NCBI RefSeq assembly: GCF_003863965.1
Contig: NZ_RRCN01000002.1
Span: 188,569-252,568, forward strand
Reading direction: 5' to 3'
DNA length: 64,000 nt
Source: Paenibacillus oralis
Lineage (GTDB): Bacteria > Bacillota > Bacilli > Paenibacillales > Paenibacillaceae
The notes beneath the pieces were generated by a model, which searched no databases, was not told where the DNA came from, and saw nothing but the letters and a program-made list of their open reading frames with translations. This document shows, in pieces, positions 27,560 through 36,122 of the stretch (position 1 is its first letter; each line of letters begins with the position of its first letter). Position numbers and translations under genes: made by a program.

Positions 27560-30070
27560 ATGATCACATCGCTAATAGGAGATCATTTGAATTCGCTTTT
27601 TGAGGCTTCCATAAAAGGAATTTCTTCTTATGATTTTGAGTCAATAACGATTTTAAATCGTTTAAAGATCACGGAGATCACTCGGAAAGTTGAATTGGGA
27701 GGGACATCGTGGAACAAAGTTCTTTCTTCACAAAAACTCATTGACTTTGTAAACAACACCACAATTTCTGATGAGATTTTGGACCAGTTGTTTAAAACCA
27801 GGTTTCCGGCATCTGAAATTGAAACGGTCCTTGATTCCTCCTTTTTTCAGGAAGTGTATGATAGGCTGAGTGAAGGATTAAAGGCAAGGAACACCTACTA
27901 TTACTCGAATAGGGACCGTCTTAGTTTTCCTGACTGGTTTTTAGATACTTTGGCTTATCTTAGGGTCTATTCCGATACGCCATTGGAAGAACTGGTCGAA
28001 ACAGTTTCCGGCATGAATTCAATAGGTTACATGGAATATCATTATCCGAAAATGAGAATTGACGAACGAGTAAGACTCATTCGGCTGTGGGGATCATCCT
28101 ACTTAAACGTTGAAGAAGTACCATGGGATGAACGGCTTGAAATTTACAAAGACTGCATTCCTCATATCGAATTTTTTGAAGCTCTATATGAGGTGGTCGG
28201 TGAACCTACATCAAAGAAGATTTTTTCAGTACTTCAGGGAACACTGCGAAATTCGGAAAATGCCGAATCCCTTTGTGAGGATCTCAAGAAGCTCTTGTAT
28301 ACCGTTAGCCCGCCTCTCCTTGCTGAATGGTTTGAGCAACTGTATGGTGAACAGGACCTTGTAGTACTGGATTCGGAAATCCAGAAGTTGTCGGAGAATG
28401 TCTATTCCCGAGATTCCACCAACGTATATGCCGTTATCTATGGAGAACAATCACTTGCCTCTGATGCGCTTAAGCATGCACATGAATATGCTCCCCATCA
28501 TATCAATCTGCTGAAGCATTGCATTGAATCCAGGAAGAAAGGATTCCTTCGCCTTATCTTGAATGAGAAGGCGAGAGAGGTATTCGTTAAATTAACTAGG
28601 TACAATCTCCTTTTCACCGAGGAATTTCGGACGATTATTAATCTCAACAGCTTGAGTGAAAGGAATCTTGTGGCACTGTCTATCATGATCAGAGAAGAGG
28701 AGCATCTGAGACTCTTTAATATGGATATTCCTTTAACCTTCGAGGAGTTTCAATTCCTCTATGGCAAATCGAACATGGATATCGATTTTTACTACAGTCT
28801 CATTGAGGATTTCACTGTTGGGGAACGGCTTCGGATTGCACGGGAACTGCCAGAGTTGAAGACGGTTAGGAATTTGTACCAAACTGATGAAGACCTATTT
28901 GCTGCTGTCAAAGATTTGGTAAAAGTCATGCCGATGAAACAATGGGTAAAAGAAAAACACCTTTGTCTTTCAGGAGCGGAAGACCACCATTTCCTTAAGG
29001 TATTGCTTCTGCCGTCACTGTTTGAAAAGTTCCTGACGAGTCTGAAAAAGGGCAGTGATGTAGACTTTATTCTGAATGAAAGGGAATTGTTGGCTATTGC
29101 TGACTCGCTTGATGAAGCAAAGCTTATGTTCGTTCAAAGGAATAAAGCCTGCCAGTTCCTGTTTGAGAAACTGAATGTTTCCAGCGATTTCATTCAGAAG
29201 TATAAAGTCAACATTGTCGATTATTACGAACGCGGGCTATGCGAAATTTTTCAACATCTGTACCAGAGCAAGAAATTTGAATCGTATCAACTGCAAAATC
29301 TAAACTTGATTACGAAAGCGGAACTTTCTGGAAAGCTAAAGGAAATCAAGTTCGTACAAGAAGACTTTGAACTCGAAATTGGCATGCCAGTGACAAATCA
29401 AGTCATCAAGGAGTGGATGAGAAACCGGAGCATTCAAATGAAAGAGATATTGGTCCATGAGACATATGATTACGAGACAACGCTACGCCTCGGTCAATAT
29501 CCGGTTGAAACTTGTCAGCATTGGGATGACGGGAAGTATTCCCGCTGTCTCCTCAGTAACTTTGATACAAACAAGAAAGTGATTGTGGCCAAGGGGCGCA
29601 AAGGTCATGTTGTGGCCCGCGCGATCATTCGTTTAACAAAAGGCTCCGAAAAGTTCATTACGAAGAAAGAACCTTTCAAATCTAAAAGGCTTGGTTTCAA
29701 AGACGTAGAGGCTCATCAAGAAGGGGAAGTGATCGAAGACGTAATCGAGCCAAAAGAAGAGCTAATTTTGTTCCTGGAACGTTGCTATACAAATATGGAT
29801 GGTGAACATGGAAGAGCGGTTCGCCGAGAAATCGTTAAGTTGGCAATGGAGAAGAGCAAGGAGCTCGGTGCCAAGTTGGTTTTAGCTGACGAATACGCTT
29901 CTGATGATTTGGAAGAGCTCAATTCCTTTGTAACGGATTACTTCCACATCTTCATTTCGTTTTCGAAGAACGGTTTTCAATACTTGGACAGCCTCTCTGG
30001 TCAAGCTATTGAAGAAAACGAGGGACACTTTAACAAGGGGAAGGTCATGTTCCAAGTGGCAGCATCCTAA
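27560..30070 (+). CDS. Large protein of unknown function (836 aa) with Cys-containing C-terminal domain
   Basis: ATG behind GTGGAGG. Residues 1-600 are a helical solenoid-like region similar in style to the upstream partner. From about residue 630 the composition changes to a compact alpha/beta domain: LRLGQYPVETCQHWDDGKYS, RCLLSNFDTNKKVIVAKGRK, then GHVVARAIIRLTKGS and LILFLERCYTNMDG. The Cys-His-Trp, Lys-Lys and Arg-rich stretch could be an active site, but I cannot name the reaction. It ends at a strong terminator. Confidence 0.65.
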   Translation: MITSLIGDHLNSLFEASIKGISSYDFESITILNRLKITEITRKVELGGTSWNKVLSSQKLIDFVNNTTISDEILDQLFKTRFPASEIETVLDSSFFQEVYDRLSEGLKARNTYYYSNRDRLSFPDWFLDTLAYLRVYSDTPLEELVETVSGMNSIGYMEYHYPKMRIDERVRLIRLWGSSYLNVEEVPWDERLEIYKDCIPHIEFFEALYEVVGEPTSKKIFSVLQGTLRNSENAESLCEDLKKLLYTVSPPLLAEWFEQLYGEQDLVVLDSEIQKLSENVYSRDSTNVYAVIYGEQSLASDALKHAHEYAPHHINLLKHCIESRKKGFLRLILNEKAREVFVKLTRYNLLFTEEFRTIINLNSLSERNLVALSIMIREEEHLRLFNMDIPLTFEEFQFLYGKSNMDIDFYYSLIEDFTVGERLRIARELPELKTVRNLYQTDEDLFAAVKDLVKVMPMKQWVKEKHLCLSGAEDHHFLKVLLLPSLFEKFLTSLKKGSDVDFILNERELLAIADSLDEAKLMFVQRNKACQFLFEKLNVSSDFIQKYKVNIVDYYERGLCEIFQHLYQSKKFESYQLQNLNLITKAELSGKLKEIKFVQEDFELEIGMPVTNQVIKEWMRNRSIQMKEILVHETYDYETTLRLGQYPVETCQHWDDGKYSRCLLSNFDTNKKVIVAKGRKGHVVARAIIRLTKGSEKFITKKEPFKSKRLGFKDVEAHQEGEVIEDVIEPKEELILFLERCYTNMDGEHGRAVRREIVKLAMEKSKELGAKLVLADEYASDDLEELNSFVTDYFHIFISFSKNGFQYLDSLSGQAIEENEGHFNKGKVMFQVAAS

Positions 30071-30081
30071 ATCGCTAAATA

Positions 30082-30118
30082 CAAAGCTCGACCCCTTTGG
30101 GAGCGAGCTTTGTTTATT
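30082..30118 (+). terminator. Rho-independent terminator
   Basis: AAAGCTCG and CGAGCTTT arms, then GTTTATTT, closing the 25616-30070 operon. Confidence 0.8.
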
Positions 30119-30237
30119 TACTATAATTAATCGACCATTTTGATTATGCATCAATTATCGCGAAAAGTAATTCCGCTTGTAGGGCGCTTCGTTTTGCGAC
30201 CTTATCACGAGATAAGGGAATAATGTTTTACTCAAGA

Positions 30238-30744
30238 TTATCTATTGGTTACTCCGCGAATCATCTTGATCGTCAAGGAGGCTCCTGGAATATCGCAAAT
30301 TGAGCGGCCGTATTTTTGTAAAGCGAAATCCATAGCCATAAAAAGATCATCATCAATCGTAACATTATACAGGTAATGCGGCGCATAAGCAATCATGTCT
30401 ATTCCCTGGTCCTCATATTGATTTGGTGTAAGCGGTGTGCTTCCCACAAGCAGCGTTTGAACATCTCCAAGACAGGCCAGTAAGGTAATGTGCGTATCAA
30501 TCTTCGGATTGATGAAATATAGAAGATGGGGGAACAGACAAAACAAGGAGTAAACCCAATCCCGGACCTCTTTTATCTCGTAAACTTGCTCAGACGTGTC
30601 ATTATACCCATCGAAAATAAACACCACGCTTTGATAAGCTGCGCGGCCTTTTGTAGTTAGTTGATGAAAATATCTTTCAATTCCAGTGGTGCTTTTTTGC
30701 TCGATTACAGCTCGTGTTATGGTCAGACCCACGACATCTTTCAT
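30238..30744 (-). CDS. Hypothetical protein
   Basis: 168 residues, ATG behind GGAAGGG. Alternating strands and helices (SVVFIFDGYNDTSEQVYEIK; ITLLACLGDVQTLLVGSTPL), no membrane span. It may be co-transcribed with the membrane gene upstream at 30810. Not recognised. Confidence 0.5.
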   Translation of the reverse strand: MKDVVGLTITRAVIEQKSTTGIERYFHQLTTKGRAAYQSVVFIFDGYNDTSEQVYEIKEVRDWVYSLFCLFPHLLYFINPKIDTHITLLACLGDVQTLLVGSTPLTPNQYEDQGIDMIAYAPHYLYNVTIDDDLFMAMDFALQKYGRSICDIPGASLTIKMIRGVTNR

Positions 30745-30809
30745 AGAATTCCCTTCCTGTGTGTTATGGAGAAGATACCCCCGCTTCCGGAGGAAGAAAA
30801 GACACTTTC

Positions 30810-31237
30810 TTACCTCGATTTAAAATTAAGTGGAACCACGTTCGATCCGCCTTGTCCAGGCCGGTTAAAACGCTTTGGGCGATTATCATGATTGATGCTT
30901 TGATGTTGAAGGGTTGTACAGGATACTTGCTTTTCAGAGAGCCATTTGCAGAAAGAAATGATGAACTTCGGCATAGATACGACAAGCCCAATCAGAAGCG
31001 AAAGCACAACGGTAAAAGCGAACACCACCGGGAACAGCCAGAAAACGACAACCGAAGTGAGGTTTGAAAATCGAGGGGAAGCAAATTTCCAAGCATGATA
31101 AAGGGACAAGATTAAATAGCCCCCGAGGAAGGCGATACCGATGCGATCTATGGACGGCATCCGTGTGAACAGATCTGTACCAAAGACAACCACACCGATA
31201 AGAAGACAAATGAGATACTGCTGAATTTATTGTCCAT
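30810..31237 (-). pseudogene. Two-span membrane protein, frameshifted near the start
   Basis: The ribosome site GGCAGGTG and ATG at 31237 start a frame MDNKFSSISF that leaves the coding frame. One added A in the AAA run near 31225 would give MDNKIQQYLICLLIGVVVFG and join the open frame used from GTG 31193. Two hydrophobic segments (AFLGGYLILSLYHAW; VVVFWLFPVVFAFTVVLSLL) and a basic tail follow. The gene may still be expressed from the internal start. Confidence 0.5.
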
Positions 31238-31377
31238 TATAATTCACCTGCCTGATTAATATAACTAAAGTATAAAGGAGACCGGAGGGACCTGTCACTT
31301 TTCTATTGTCTTGATTTTACACGTTTGACTTGCTATTTTGGAGCTACCACATCTACTAATTTAAATTCATCTTACAA

Positions 31378-31412
31378 GTTGAAACTGCGGTCTTGTAGCG
31401 GTTTCTTTATGC
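31378..31412 (+). terminator. Weak terminator-like hairpin
   Basis: GAAACTGC with GCGGTTTC, then TTTAT. The surrounding 31238-31440 stretch shows no gene. Confidence 0.35.
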
Positions 31413-31452
31413 ACGATTATCCTTCATGATTTACATAGAGAATGATTTTTAA

Positions 31453-31531
31453 TATAATGAATTTAATTACATACTAGGTAAGGGGAAGCACCCCTAACAA
31501 GGTTATTGTGCCTTGTTAGGGGTGCTTTCGT
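31453..31531 (+). promoter_or_regulatory. Leader A module
   Basis: -10 TATAAT (31453), conserved TTAATTACATAC, hairpin AGGGGAAGCACCCC to GGGGTGCTTTCG (31481-31529) with an inner stem AACAAGG/CCTTGTT. Precedes the 31683 gene. Confidence 0.7.
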
Positions 31532-31682
31532 TATGTCATCCGGAGTAGGTAAAGTATTCGTTACGGTATTGGTGGAACATTAGAGGGAGTCTGAGGCTAC
31601 TTACGAATTTTCAAACATCGAAAAGTAGGCCCATACTTCAGGCATCGTTTATTCATGATTTTACAGAGGAGGAATGGAAGGG

Positions 31683-32372
31683 ATGTTAAAACGAATTGGT
31701 TCTTACTTTTTTTCCTTATTTCCAAAGAAGAATAAAAGTGGTGAAGTTATTGTTGAACGCGATATAGAATGTGAGGTATCCAAAAATCTAAGTGAAACAG
31801 AACAGACTGAACCACTCATGGATGATAGTTTAAGAAACGATTATGGCGACGACGAATACGACCCATATGAAGAAAAATATCAACCAATGTTTGATGTGTT
31901 CTCTGATTTAGTAAAGGGTACTCGTTATGAACGATTTGCAGGGAGAACCACTTCTCTTTGGGCATTCGAATCTCTTTTATCCGACTCTTCTGCAGGAAAA
32001 ACAAGAATATCGGCAAGATTTCGGCTCGAACCGGAGATCCGGTTCGAAATTGATGCTTATCACATAAGTTCGTCGGACTTTGAAGTTTTAAAACGTGTGT
32101 TGGAGATTGCGGATGTAGAGGCCAATGATCCTGAAGAATTTGAATACGCTCGTTTCGAGTTTGAGATTATTCAAAATGCAGATGATGTTGCATTCCAAGA
32201 ATGCTATCATCCTCATTACTCGTCGTACAATACAGTAAAAGGGAATATGTATGACGATAATATTGACACGTACGGCACATGTCTCAGGATTATGGCGGTA
32301 AGAAGTTATCTTCTTTATAACACGGATACCAACGAATTCATCCTGACGGATGGCCGCTATTGGTGTCTTTAA
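31683..32372 (+). CDS. Acidic hypothetical protein
   Basis: 229 residues. The start ATG 31683 has GAGGAGG 10 bases upstream, against only one base for ATG 31674. A short hydrophobic N-terminus (GSYFFSLFP), an acidic low-complexity stretch (residues 20-70), then an alpha/beta domain (ISARFRLEPEIRFEIDAYHI). Single gene under leader A. Not recognised. Confidence 0.55.
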   Translation: MLKRIGSYFFSLFPKKNKSGEVIVERDIECEVSKNLSETEQTEPLMDDSLRNDYGDDEYDPYEEKYQPMFDVFSDLVKGTRYERFAGRTTSLWAFESLLSDSSAGKTRISARFRLEPEIRFEIDAYHISSSDFEVLKRVLEIADVEANDPEEFEYARFEFEIIQNADDVAFQECYHPHYSSYNTVKGNMYDDNIDTYGTCLRIMAVRSYLLYNTDTNEFILTDGRYWCL

Positions 32373-32635
32373 AGTCTGGTCCCATACATTTATGGAATGT
32401 ATATATAAAGGAAACAGGGGCGTTAAAGTTGAAAAGAATCGTGCTATTACTGAGTATATTCCATCTTGTTTTTCGAACGGTAAAATGAACACAAAATAAT
32501 AAGGATATCAGTAAACTCCCGTATTTCGAGACGATTTGTACTCAGCTTTTTGAGGCAGTAAAACTTAAAAATACACAGAAAGAAAAATGTACATAATTCT
32601 CAGTATGACCAATGATTCCATATACCTTTTTGGTG

Positions 32636-32668
32636 CACCCTCATGTTATGTTCATTATGGAGGGTTTT
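32636..32668 (+). promoter_or_regulatory. Hairpin just upstream of the ligase
   Basis: GCACCCTC and GGAGGGTTTT arms with a 17-base loop; GCACC is shared with leader A but the initial conserved sequence is not clear. The rest of 32373-32635 holds no convincing gene. Confidence 0.4.
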
Positions 32669-32672
32669 GCCT

Positions 32673-33596
32673 ATGTTGAATCAACCATTAAAACCTATGC
32701 TGCTTCATCCCCTACATCCGACCCAGATAAAGAAGAGCTGGAAATCAAGCATAAAATGGGATGGATTTAGGATTCTGATACACTATGATCACGGTAAGGT
32801 TAGAGCTTTTACAAGACACGGGACAGATGTCACATCAAGGTTTCCCGAATTGATGAATATTACACTTCCCGTAAAGACAGCAATATTGGATGGGGAATGT
32901 ATTGCGTTTGATTTAACGCAACCAAAAGATCAGCCTCCGAAGTTATGGTGGGATGATGCAATGGCTAGATTTAATACGAAAAAGGAAGCTGCTGTTAAGC
33001 AAATAGCTACAACACTAAGAGCACACTTTCCGTTGTGGGATATATTGTTTTTAGATGGAAAATCAATGTTGAACATGGGCTTTATGCAGCGCAGAGAGGC
33101 GCTTACAGCGGTAGTAGAGCCATCGGAAACTCTATCTATAACTCCTTTATATGATGACGGTGAAACTTTATTTTTGAAATCTAAAGAGCTCGGATTAGAG
33201 GGGATCTGTCAATATAATCCTAATGGACACTTGGTATTAAATAGCCGGTCAAAAGATATCGTAAAGATAAAAGCTTATCAGTATATTGTTTGCCAAGTAG
33301 CTTCAGTAAGAATCAAGGGTGGTTTTGGCTGGGGATTATCAATCAATGGCTCGTATGTTGGTGTAATGGAGTTCCCTCCACGTTCTGAAGAGATTCGCTC
33401 ATTTAACCGGATGTCAAAGCAGTTTATTCGGGGGGAAAAGAAAGACTGGCGTTTTCTAGATCCGGTAATAAGTTGTAAAGTTAAATTTCAATGTTTCACA
33501 AAAGACGGCAAACTTCGGTCACCAAAATTTGAGGAATTCTGTACACCTATTCTGTATAATTCGGATCGTTTCATAAGTAAAGGCGGAATGGTATAG
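32673..33596 (+). CDS. ATP-dependent DNA ligase
   Basis: 307 residues, the compact form with only adenylation and OB-fold domains, as in LigB/LigD-type ligases. Motif I is SIKWDGFR with catalytic Lys28; motif Ia RHGTDVTSRFPE; motif III FPLWDILFLDG; motif IV LGLEGICQY; motif V DIVKIKAYQY. It seals nicks in DNA using ATP. ATG 32673 follows GGAGGG. No Ku or primase gene is next to it, so repair by end joining is not indicated. Confidence 0.88.
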   Translation: MLNQPLKPMLLHPLHPTQIKKSWKSSIKWDGFRILIHYDHGKVRAFTRHGTDVTSRFPELMNITLPVKTAILDGECIAFDLTQPKDQPPKLWWDDAMARFNTKKEAAVKQIATTLRAHFPLWDILFLDGKSMLNMGFMQRREALTAVVEPSETLSITPLYDDGETLFLKSKELGLEGICQYNPNGHLVLNSRSKDIVKIKAYQYIVCQVASVRIKGGFGWGLSINGSYVGVMEFPPRSEEIRSFNRMSKQFIRGEKKDWRFLDPVISCKVKFQCFTKDGKLRSPKFEEFCTPILYNSDRFISKGGMV

Positions 33597-33880
33597 ATGC
33601 CGTTTCGTCCTTTAAGTGATTTGAAATTAATAAACTTACACGGGGCCGGCTATCTTCAGGCCGATACTCCTCTTCGAGAGCTTATTTTCTCTGGTTTTGT
33701 ATAATGCATTAGGATCGTCTTGATAGGCAACTGAAGCCTTACAAATCCACATCTTGCGCCGCCGGATCAGGATTCGTAGATTGTTCGAAAATACCATGTT
33801 TCGTTTAAATAAAATAGTAAAACCCTTTAAACTGCATTATTACTAAGGAGATTTCTGTCATTTTGTTCGTTTTTATGGTA
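33597..33880. other. Stretch without recognisable gene
   Basis: No frame here has protein-like composition with a ribosome site. It contains an inverted repeat-rich GC patch (GGGGCCGGC) near 33640 but no clear function. Confidence 0.4.
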
Positions 33881-33904
33881 AAGTTATAGAGAGGTGAAAA
33901 AGAT

Positions 33905-34108
33905 ATGAAACAGACGAGCCGCTTCATGCGATCGCTTACTTCCAATATCCACCTTTATACCGCGCAAATGGAACGGACGCCCATCGCAGTTTTTGTCGCG
34001 GGTGAACTTGTAGGAAGCGGTAAGATCCAAGAAATAACGGAGAATAGTGTTAAGATCGGTGATGCGCGGTATCTTCGCACAGTGTGCGAATTTAAATACG
34101 TGGTATAG
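33905..34108 (+). CDS. Small hypothetical protein, Sm/Hfq-like composition
   Basis: 67 residues, ATG behind AGAGGTG. Short strands (TPIAVFVAGELVGSGKIQEI, then VKIGDARYL) resemble small beta-barrel proteins of phages that read like Hfq, but I cannot confirm it. A terminator-like hairpin ACCCACC/GGTGGGT follows at 34119-34142. Confidence 0.5.
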   Translation: MKQTSRFMRSLTSNIHLYTAQMERTPIAVFVAGELVGSGKIQEITENSVKIGDARYLRTVCEFKYVV

Positions 34109-34150
34109 GAATGTACAGACCCACCAGCGCACGGTCGGTGGGTATCTAGT

Positions 34151-34319
34151 TGACAAACGATTATTTTTTAAGCTAAAATCGTGCTATCTTACCTAAAAGG
34201 AATTGCAATTTGATTTTTGTTTTTTAGATATGTAATTGCATATTATTAACGTACCTATAAGGATTTGAAATTTGGTTTTTATTTTTCAAAAATGTGTTTT
34301 ATCGTACCTAAAAGGGGTA
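34151..34319 (+). repeat. Three direct repeats with TACCTAWAAGG core
   Basis: A promoter-like pair (TTGACA, TAAAAT) is followed by three copies of TACCTAWAAGG at about 34190, 34252 and 34306. The first two continue alike (GAATTGCAATTTGATTTTT and GATTTGAAATTTGGTTTTT). The third runs into a terminator. Confidence 0.6.
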
Positions 34320-34350
34320 AGGGGCCTGCGATTGCAGGCTCTTTTTCATT
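34319..34350 (+). terminator. Terminator, repeated at 45.5 kb
   Basis: GGGGCCTGCGATTGCAGGCT then CTTTTTC. Almost identical to 45503-45534, and in both places minus-strand phage-like genes face it. Confidence 0.8.
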
Positions 34351-34774
34351 CCAGATCAATCATCGCATTTTCCACCATTTCTGGCACGTTTACGTCCATC
34401 CAGACCTCTTCCCAACGGGCCAGCGTAGCCTGCCAGCCTCCAGAGTTTGCAGACGAATATTCTTCCCAAGTCATTTCGCCAGCATCATCCGGTTTATCAT
34501 TTGTCCACCACTCGCCCAAATCCTCTTTATCGAGTGGGCGGAAGCTGGTTATGCGGTAGATCGGTACGTATACCTCACCTTTCCGGTCTCCAAGTGTCGG
34601 ACGATTGTTCTCCGTGTTTGGGAACGCTACAACCCGGATTACTCCGTCTTGGTCGCCGTAAACCTCTACTTGAGAGCCATATTTGATCAGAGTCGCCTTT
34701 TCAATCGCTTTTTTAATCGAGTTTTCGACTTCGTCCCGTTCAAAGACGGTGCTGTCGATTACAATTTCGTCCAT
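34346..34774 (-). CDS. Phage-like hypothetical protein
   Basis: 142 residues, start ATG 34774 behind GGAGGAAG. It begins 2 bases after the stop of the upstream gene. Acidic, mixed fold (VYVPIYRITSFRPLDKEDLG). GC content is higher than in the neighbouring plus-strand genes, as for the other phage-derived fragments. Not recognised. Confidence 0.5.
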   Translation of the reverse strand: MDEIVIDSTVFERDEVENSIKKAIEKATLIKYGSQVEVYGDQDGVIRVVAFPNTENNRPTLGDRKGEVYVPIYRITSFRPLDKEDLGEWWTNDKPDDAGEMTWEEYSSANSGGWQATLARWEEVWMDVNVPEMVENAMIDLE

Positions 34775-34776
34775 TT

Positions 34777-35187
34777 CTATTCTTCCTCCCCATTTGTGAT
34801 GAGCTGATATCCGCGCCGGTGTAACTCTGCAATTAGATCGTCCGTGCTGACATTGGCAAGCCGGGATTCTATCGGTGCCGTCCGCTGCGTCTCCCAATGT
34901 TCGAAAGCGGATACCTTGTCGACTTGTTGCAACACACCGTCATTTTGGACGATATAGAGGATGTTTTCTGTGTTTTTCCCGCTCCGGTTATCTTTCTGGC
35001 CAGAAGCGATCACGTCCCCGGGGGTGCACTCAATGTAGAGTTTGCCTCCGGCCTCGTCTCCCAGGTAGCTGCCGTTACTGAAATCGTATATCAACTTGGG
35101 CCCGTTAAAACTAACGTGTGCGATCCACGGTTTGCCGTATCGGCGGGAATTGTACGGTTGAATATCAATAGTCACTCTCAAAGCCAT
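34777..35187 (-). CDS. Phage-like hypothetical protein
   Basis: 136 residues, ATG behind AAGGAGC. A beta-rich N-terminal half (VTIDIQPYNSRRYGKPWIAH) and a C-terminal helix-turn segment (DDLIAELHRRGYQLI). First gene of the two-gene minus-strand unit. Not recognised. Confidence 0.5.
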   Translation of the reverse strand: MALRVTIDIQPYNSRRYGKPWIAHVSFNGPKLIYDFSNGSYLGDEAGGKLYIECTPGDVIASGQKDNRSGKNTENILYIVQNDGVLQQVDKVSAFEHWETQRTAPIESRLANVSTDDLIAELHRRGYQLITNGEEE

Positions 35188-35270
35188 CTGCTCCTTATCA
35201 AATATTATTAAAGATCAATCTATGTGAAGGTAGCCCGGCCGGGCCGACTCGTGGTGGATATCCGCGACCA

Positions 35271-35360
35271 TCACTCCAGGGCGTCCGCTTCCGCTGCGAG
35301 CGTCAGATGGTCGTTTATATTCATCTCGCATTCCATATTCATGTAATCGTATATTGTCAT
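35271..35360 (-). CDS. Possible 29-residue peptide
   Basis: MTIYDYMNMECEMNINDHLT and nine more residues. Plausible composition but no ribosome site; probably a remnant. Confidence 0.2.
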   Translation of the reverse strand: MTIYDYMNMECEMNINDHLTLAAEADALE

Positions 35361-35429
35361 GTATCCATTAGCAGGCTCCCGCAGTACCGGCAGTGTTTAA
35401 GATCATTCCTGATCACTACCAGGATTGAT

Positions 35430-35500
35430 ATCCACCATAACGCTCAGGCTTGCCGTAATCGACCACTTATTACAGTCTCCCCATAATGTCACCCTCCTTA
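35430..35500 (-). pseudogene. Remnant of the MGRL gene family
   Basis: GGAGGGTGAC precedes an ATG encoding MGRL then a stop, and the next frame continues SGRLRQA. This matches the start of the intact gene at 45639-45977 (MGRLSISGRLDKAK), with the same ribosome site. Confidence 0.55.
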
Positions 35501-35577
35501 ATATAACTCTACTCTACCAAATTGTTGTTTGTATATCCAAATTCATGACGGCAATAATACAAATGATATAAGCGGCG

Positions 35578-35724
35578 TCACTGATTTACTTCTCGGCCAT
35601 AACTACCCTTGTATTGGGATAGTATAGGAATTAACCTCGCTTCGATATCTTTCAATCGCGCCTCATCAGCGACGCGGGTATCAATGTCTTTTTGTACCAC
35701 TTCCAAAACGGATGAAACCACCAT
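35578..35724 (-). pseudogene. Coiled-coil protein fragment
   Basis: 48 residues from ATG 35724: ARLKDIEARLIPILSQYKGS near the end is a convincing helix, but there is no ribosome site and the 5' part is missing. Probably the tail of a phage gene. The rest of 35725-35960 shows nothing clear. Confidence 0.35.
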
Positions 35725-35964
35725 CCAGGGTAACGGGAATATGATTGTACACATCAACGAAGCGCTAGGTCAAAAACGTTTTAAGAACGCTTGAACTCTG
35801 TTGACTACGTATCCTACAAGGAACGTAAACCGGAGTGGGATTCCTGTTAAAGCAAAATGTGGCGCTCAGGTGGTTTAATTCGTGACCCCGACGTCCACCT
35901 GGTTAAGTTGAGGCAAGAATGTGGCGATACATGTAGTTCGTCAAATTTGCTTTCGTAGTTTTAA

Positions 35965-36000
35965 AAAAAGCCCCTCCGAAAACGGAGCGGCGAGTAATTT
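35965..36000 (+). terminator. Short hairpin
   Basis: CCCCTCCG and CGGAGCGG flank AAAA. No long T run on either side; weak. Confidence 0.3.
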
Positions 36001-36122
36001 CATTAGTTTTCCTCTACTTCACATAATGTTCATATCGAAACCAACAGAATGCAACTAGTTTCATTAAAAAATAGGATATCTTAAATAGTAGATTTATATA
36101 AAAATCAAAGGGGGAAATCAGG

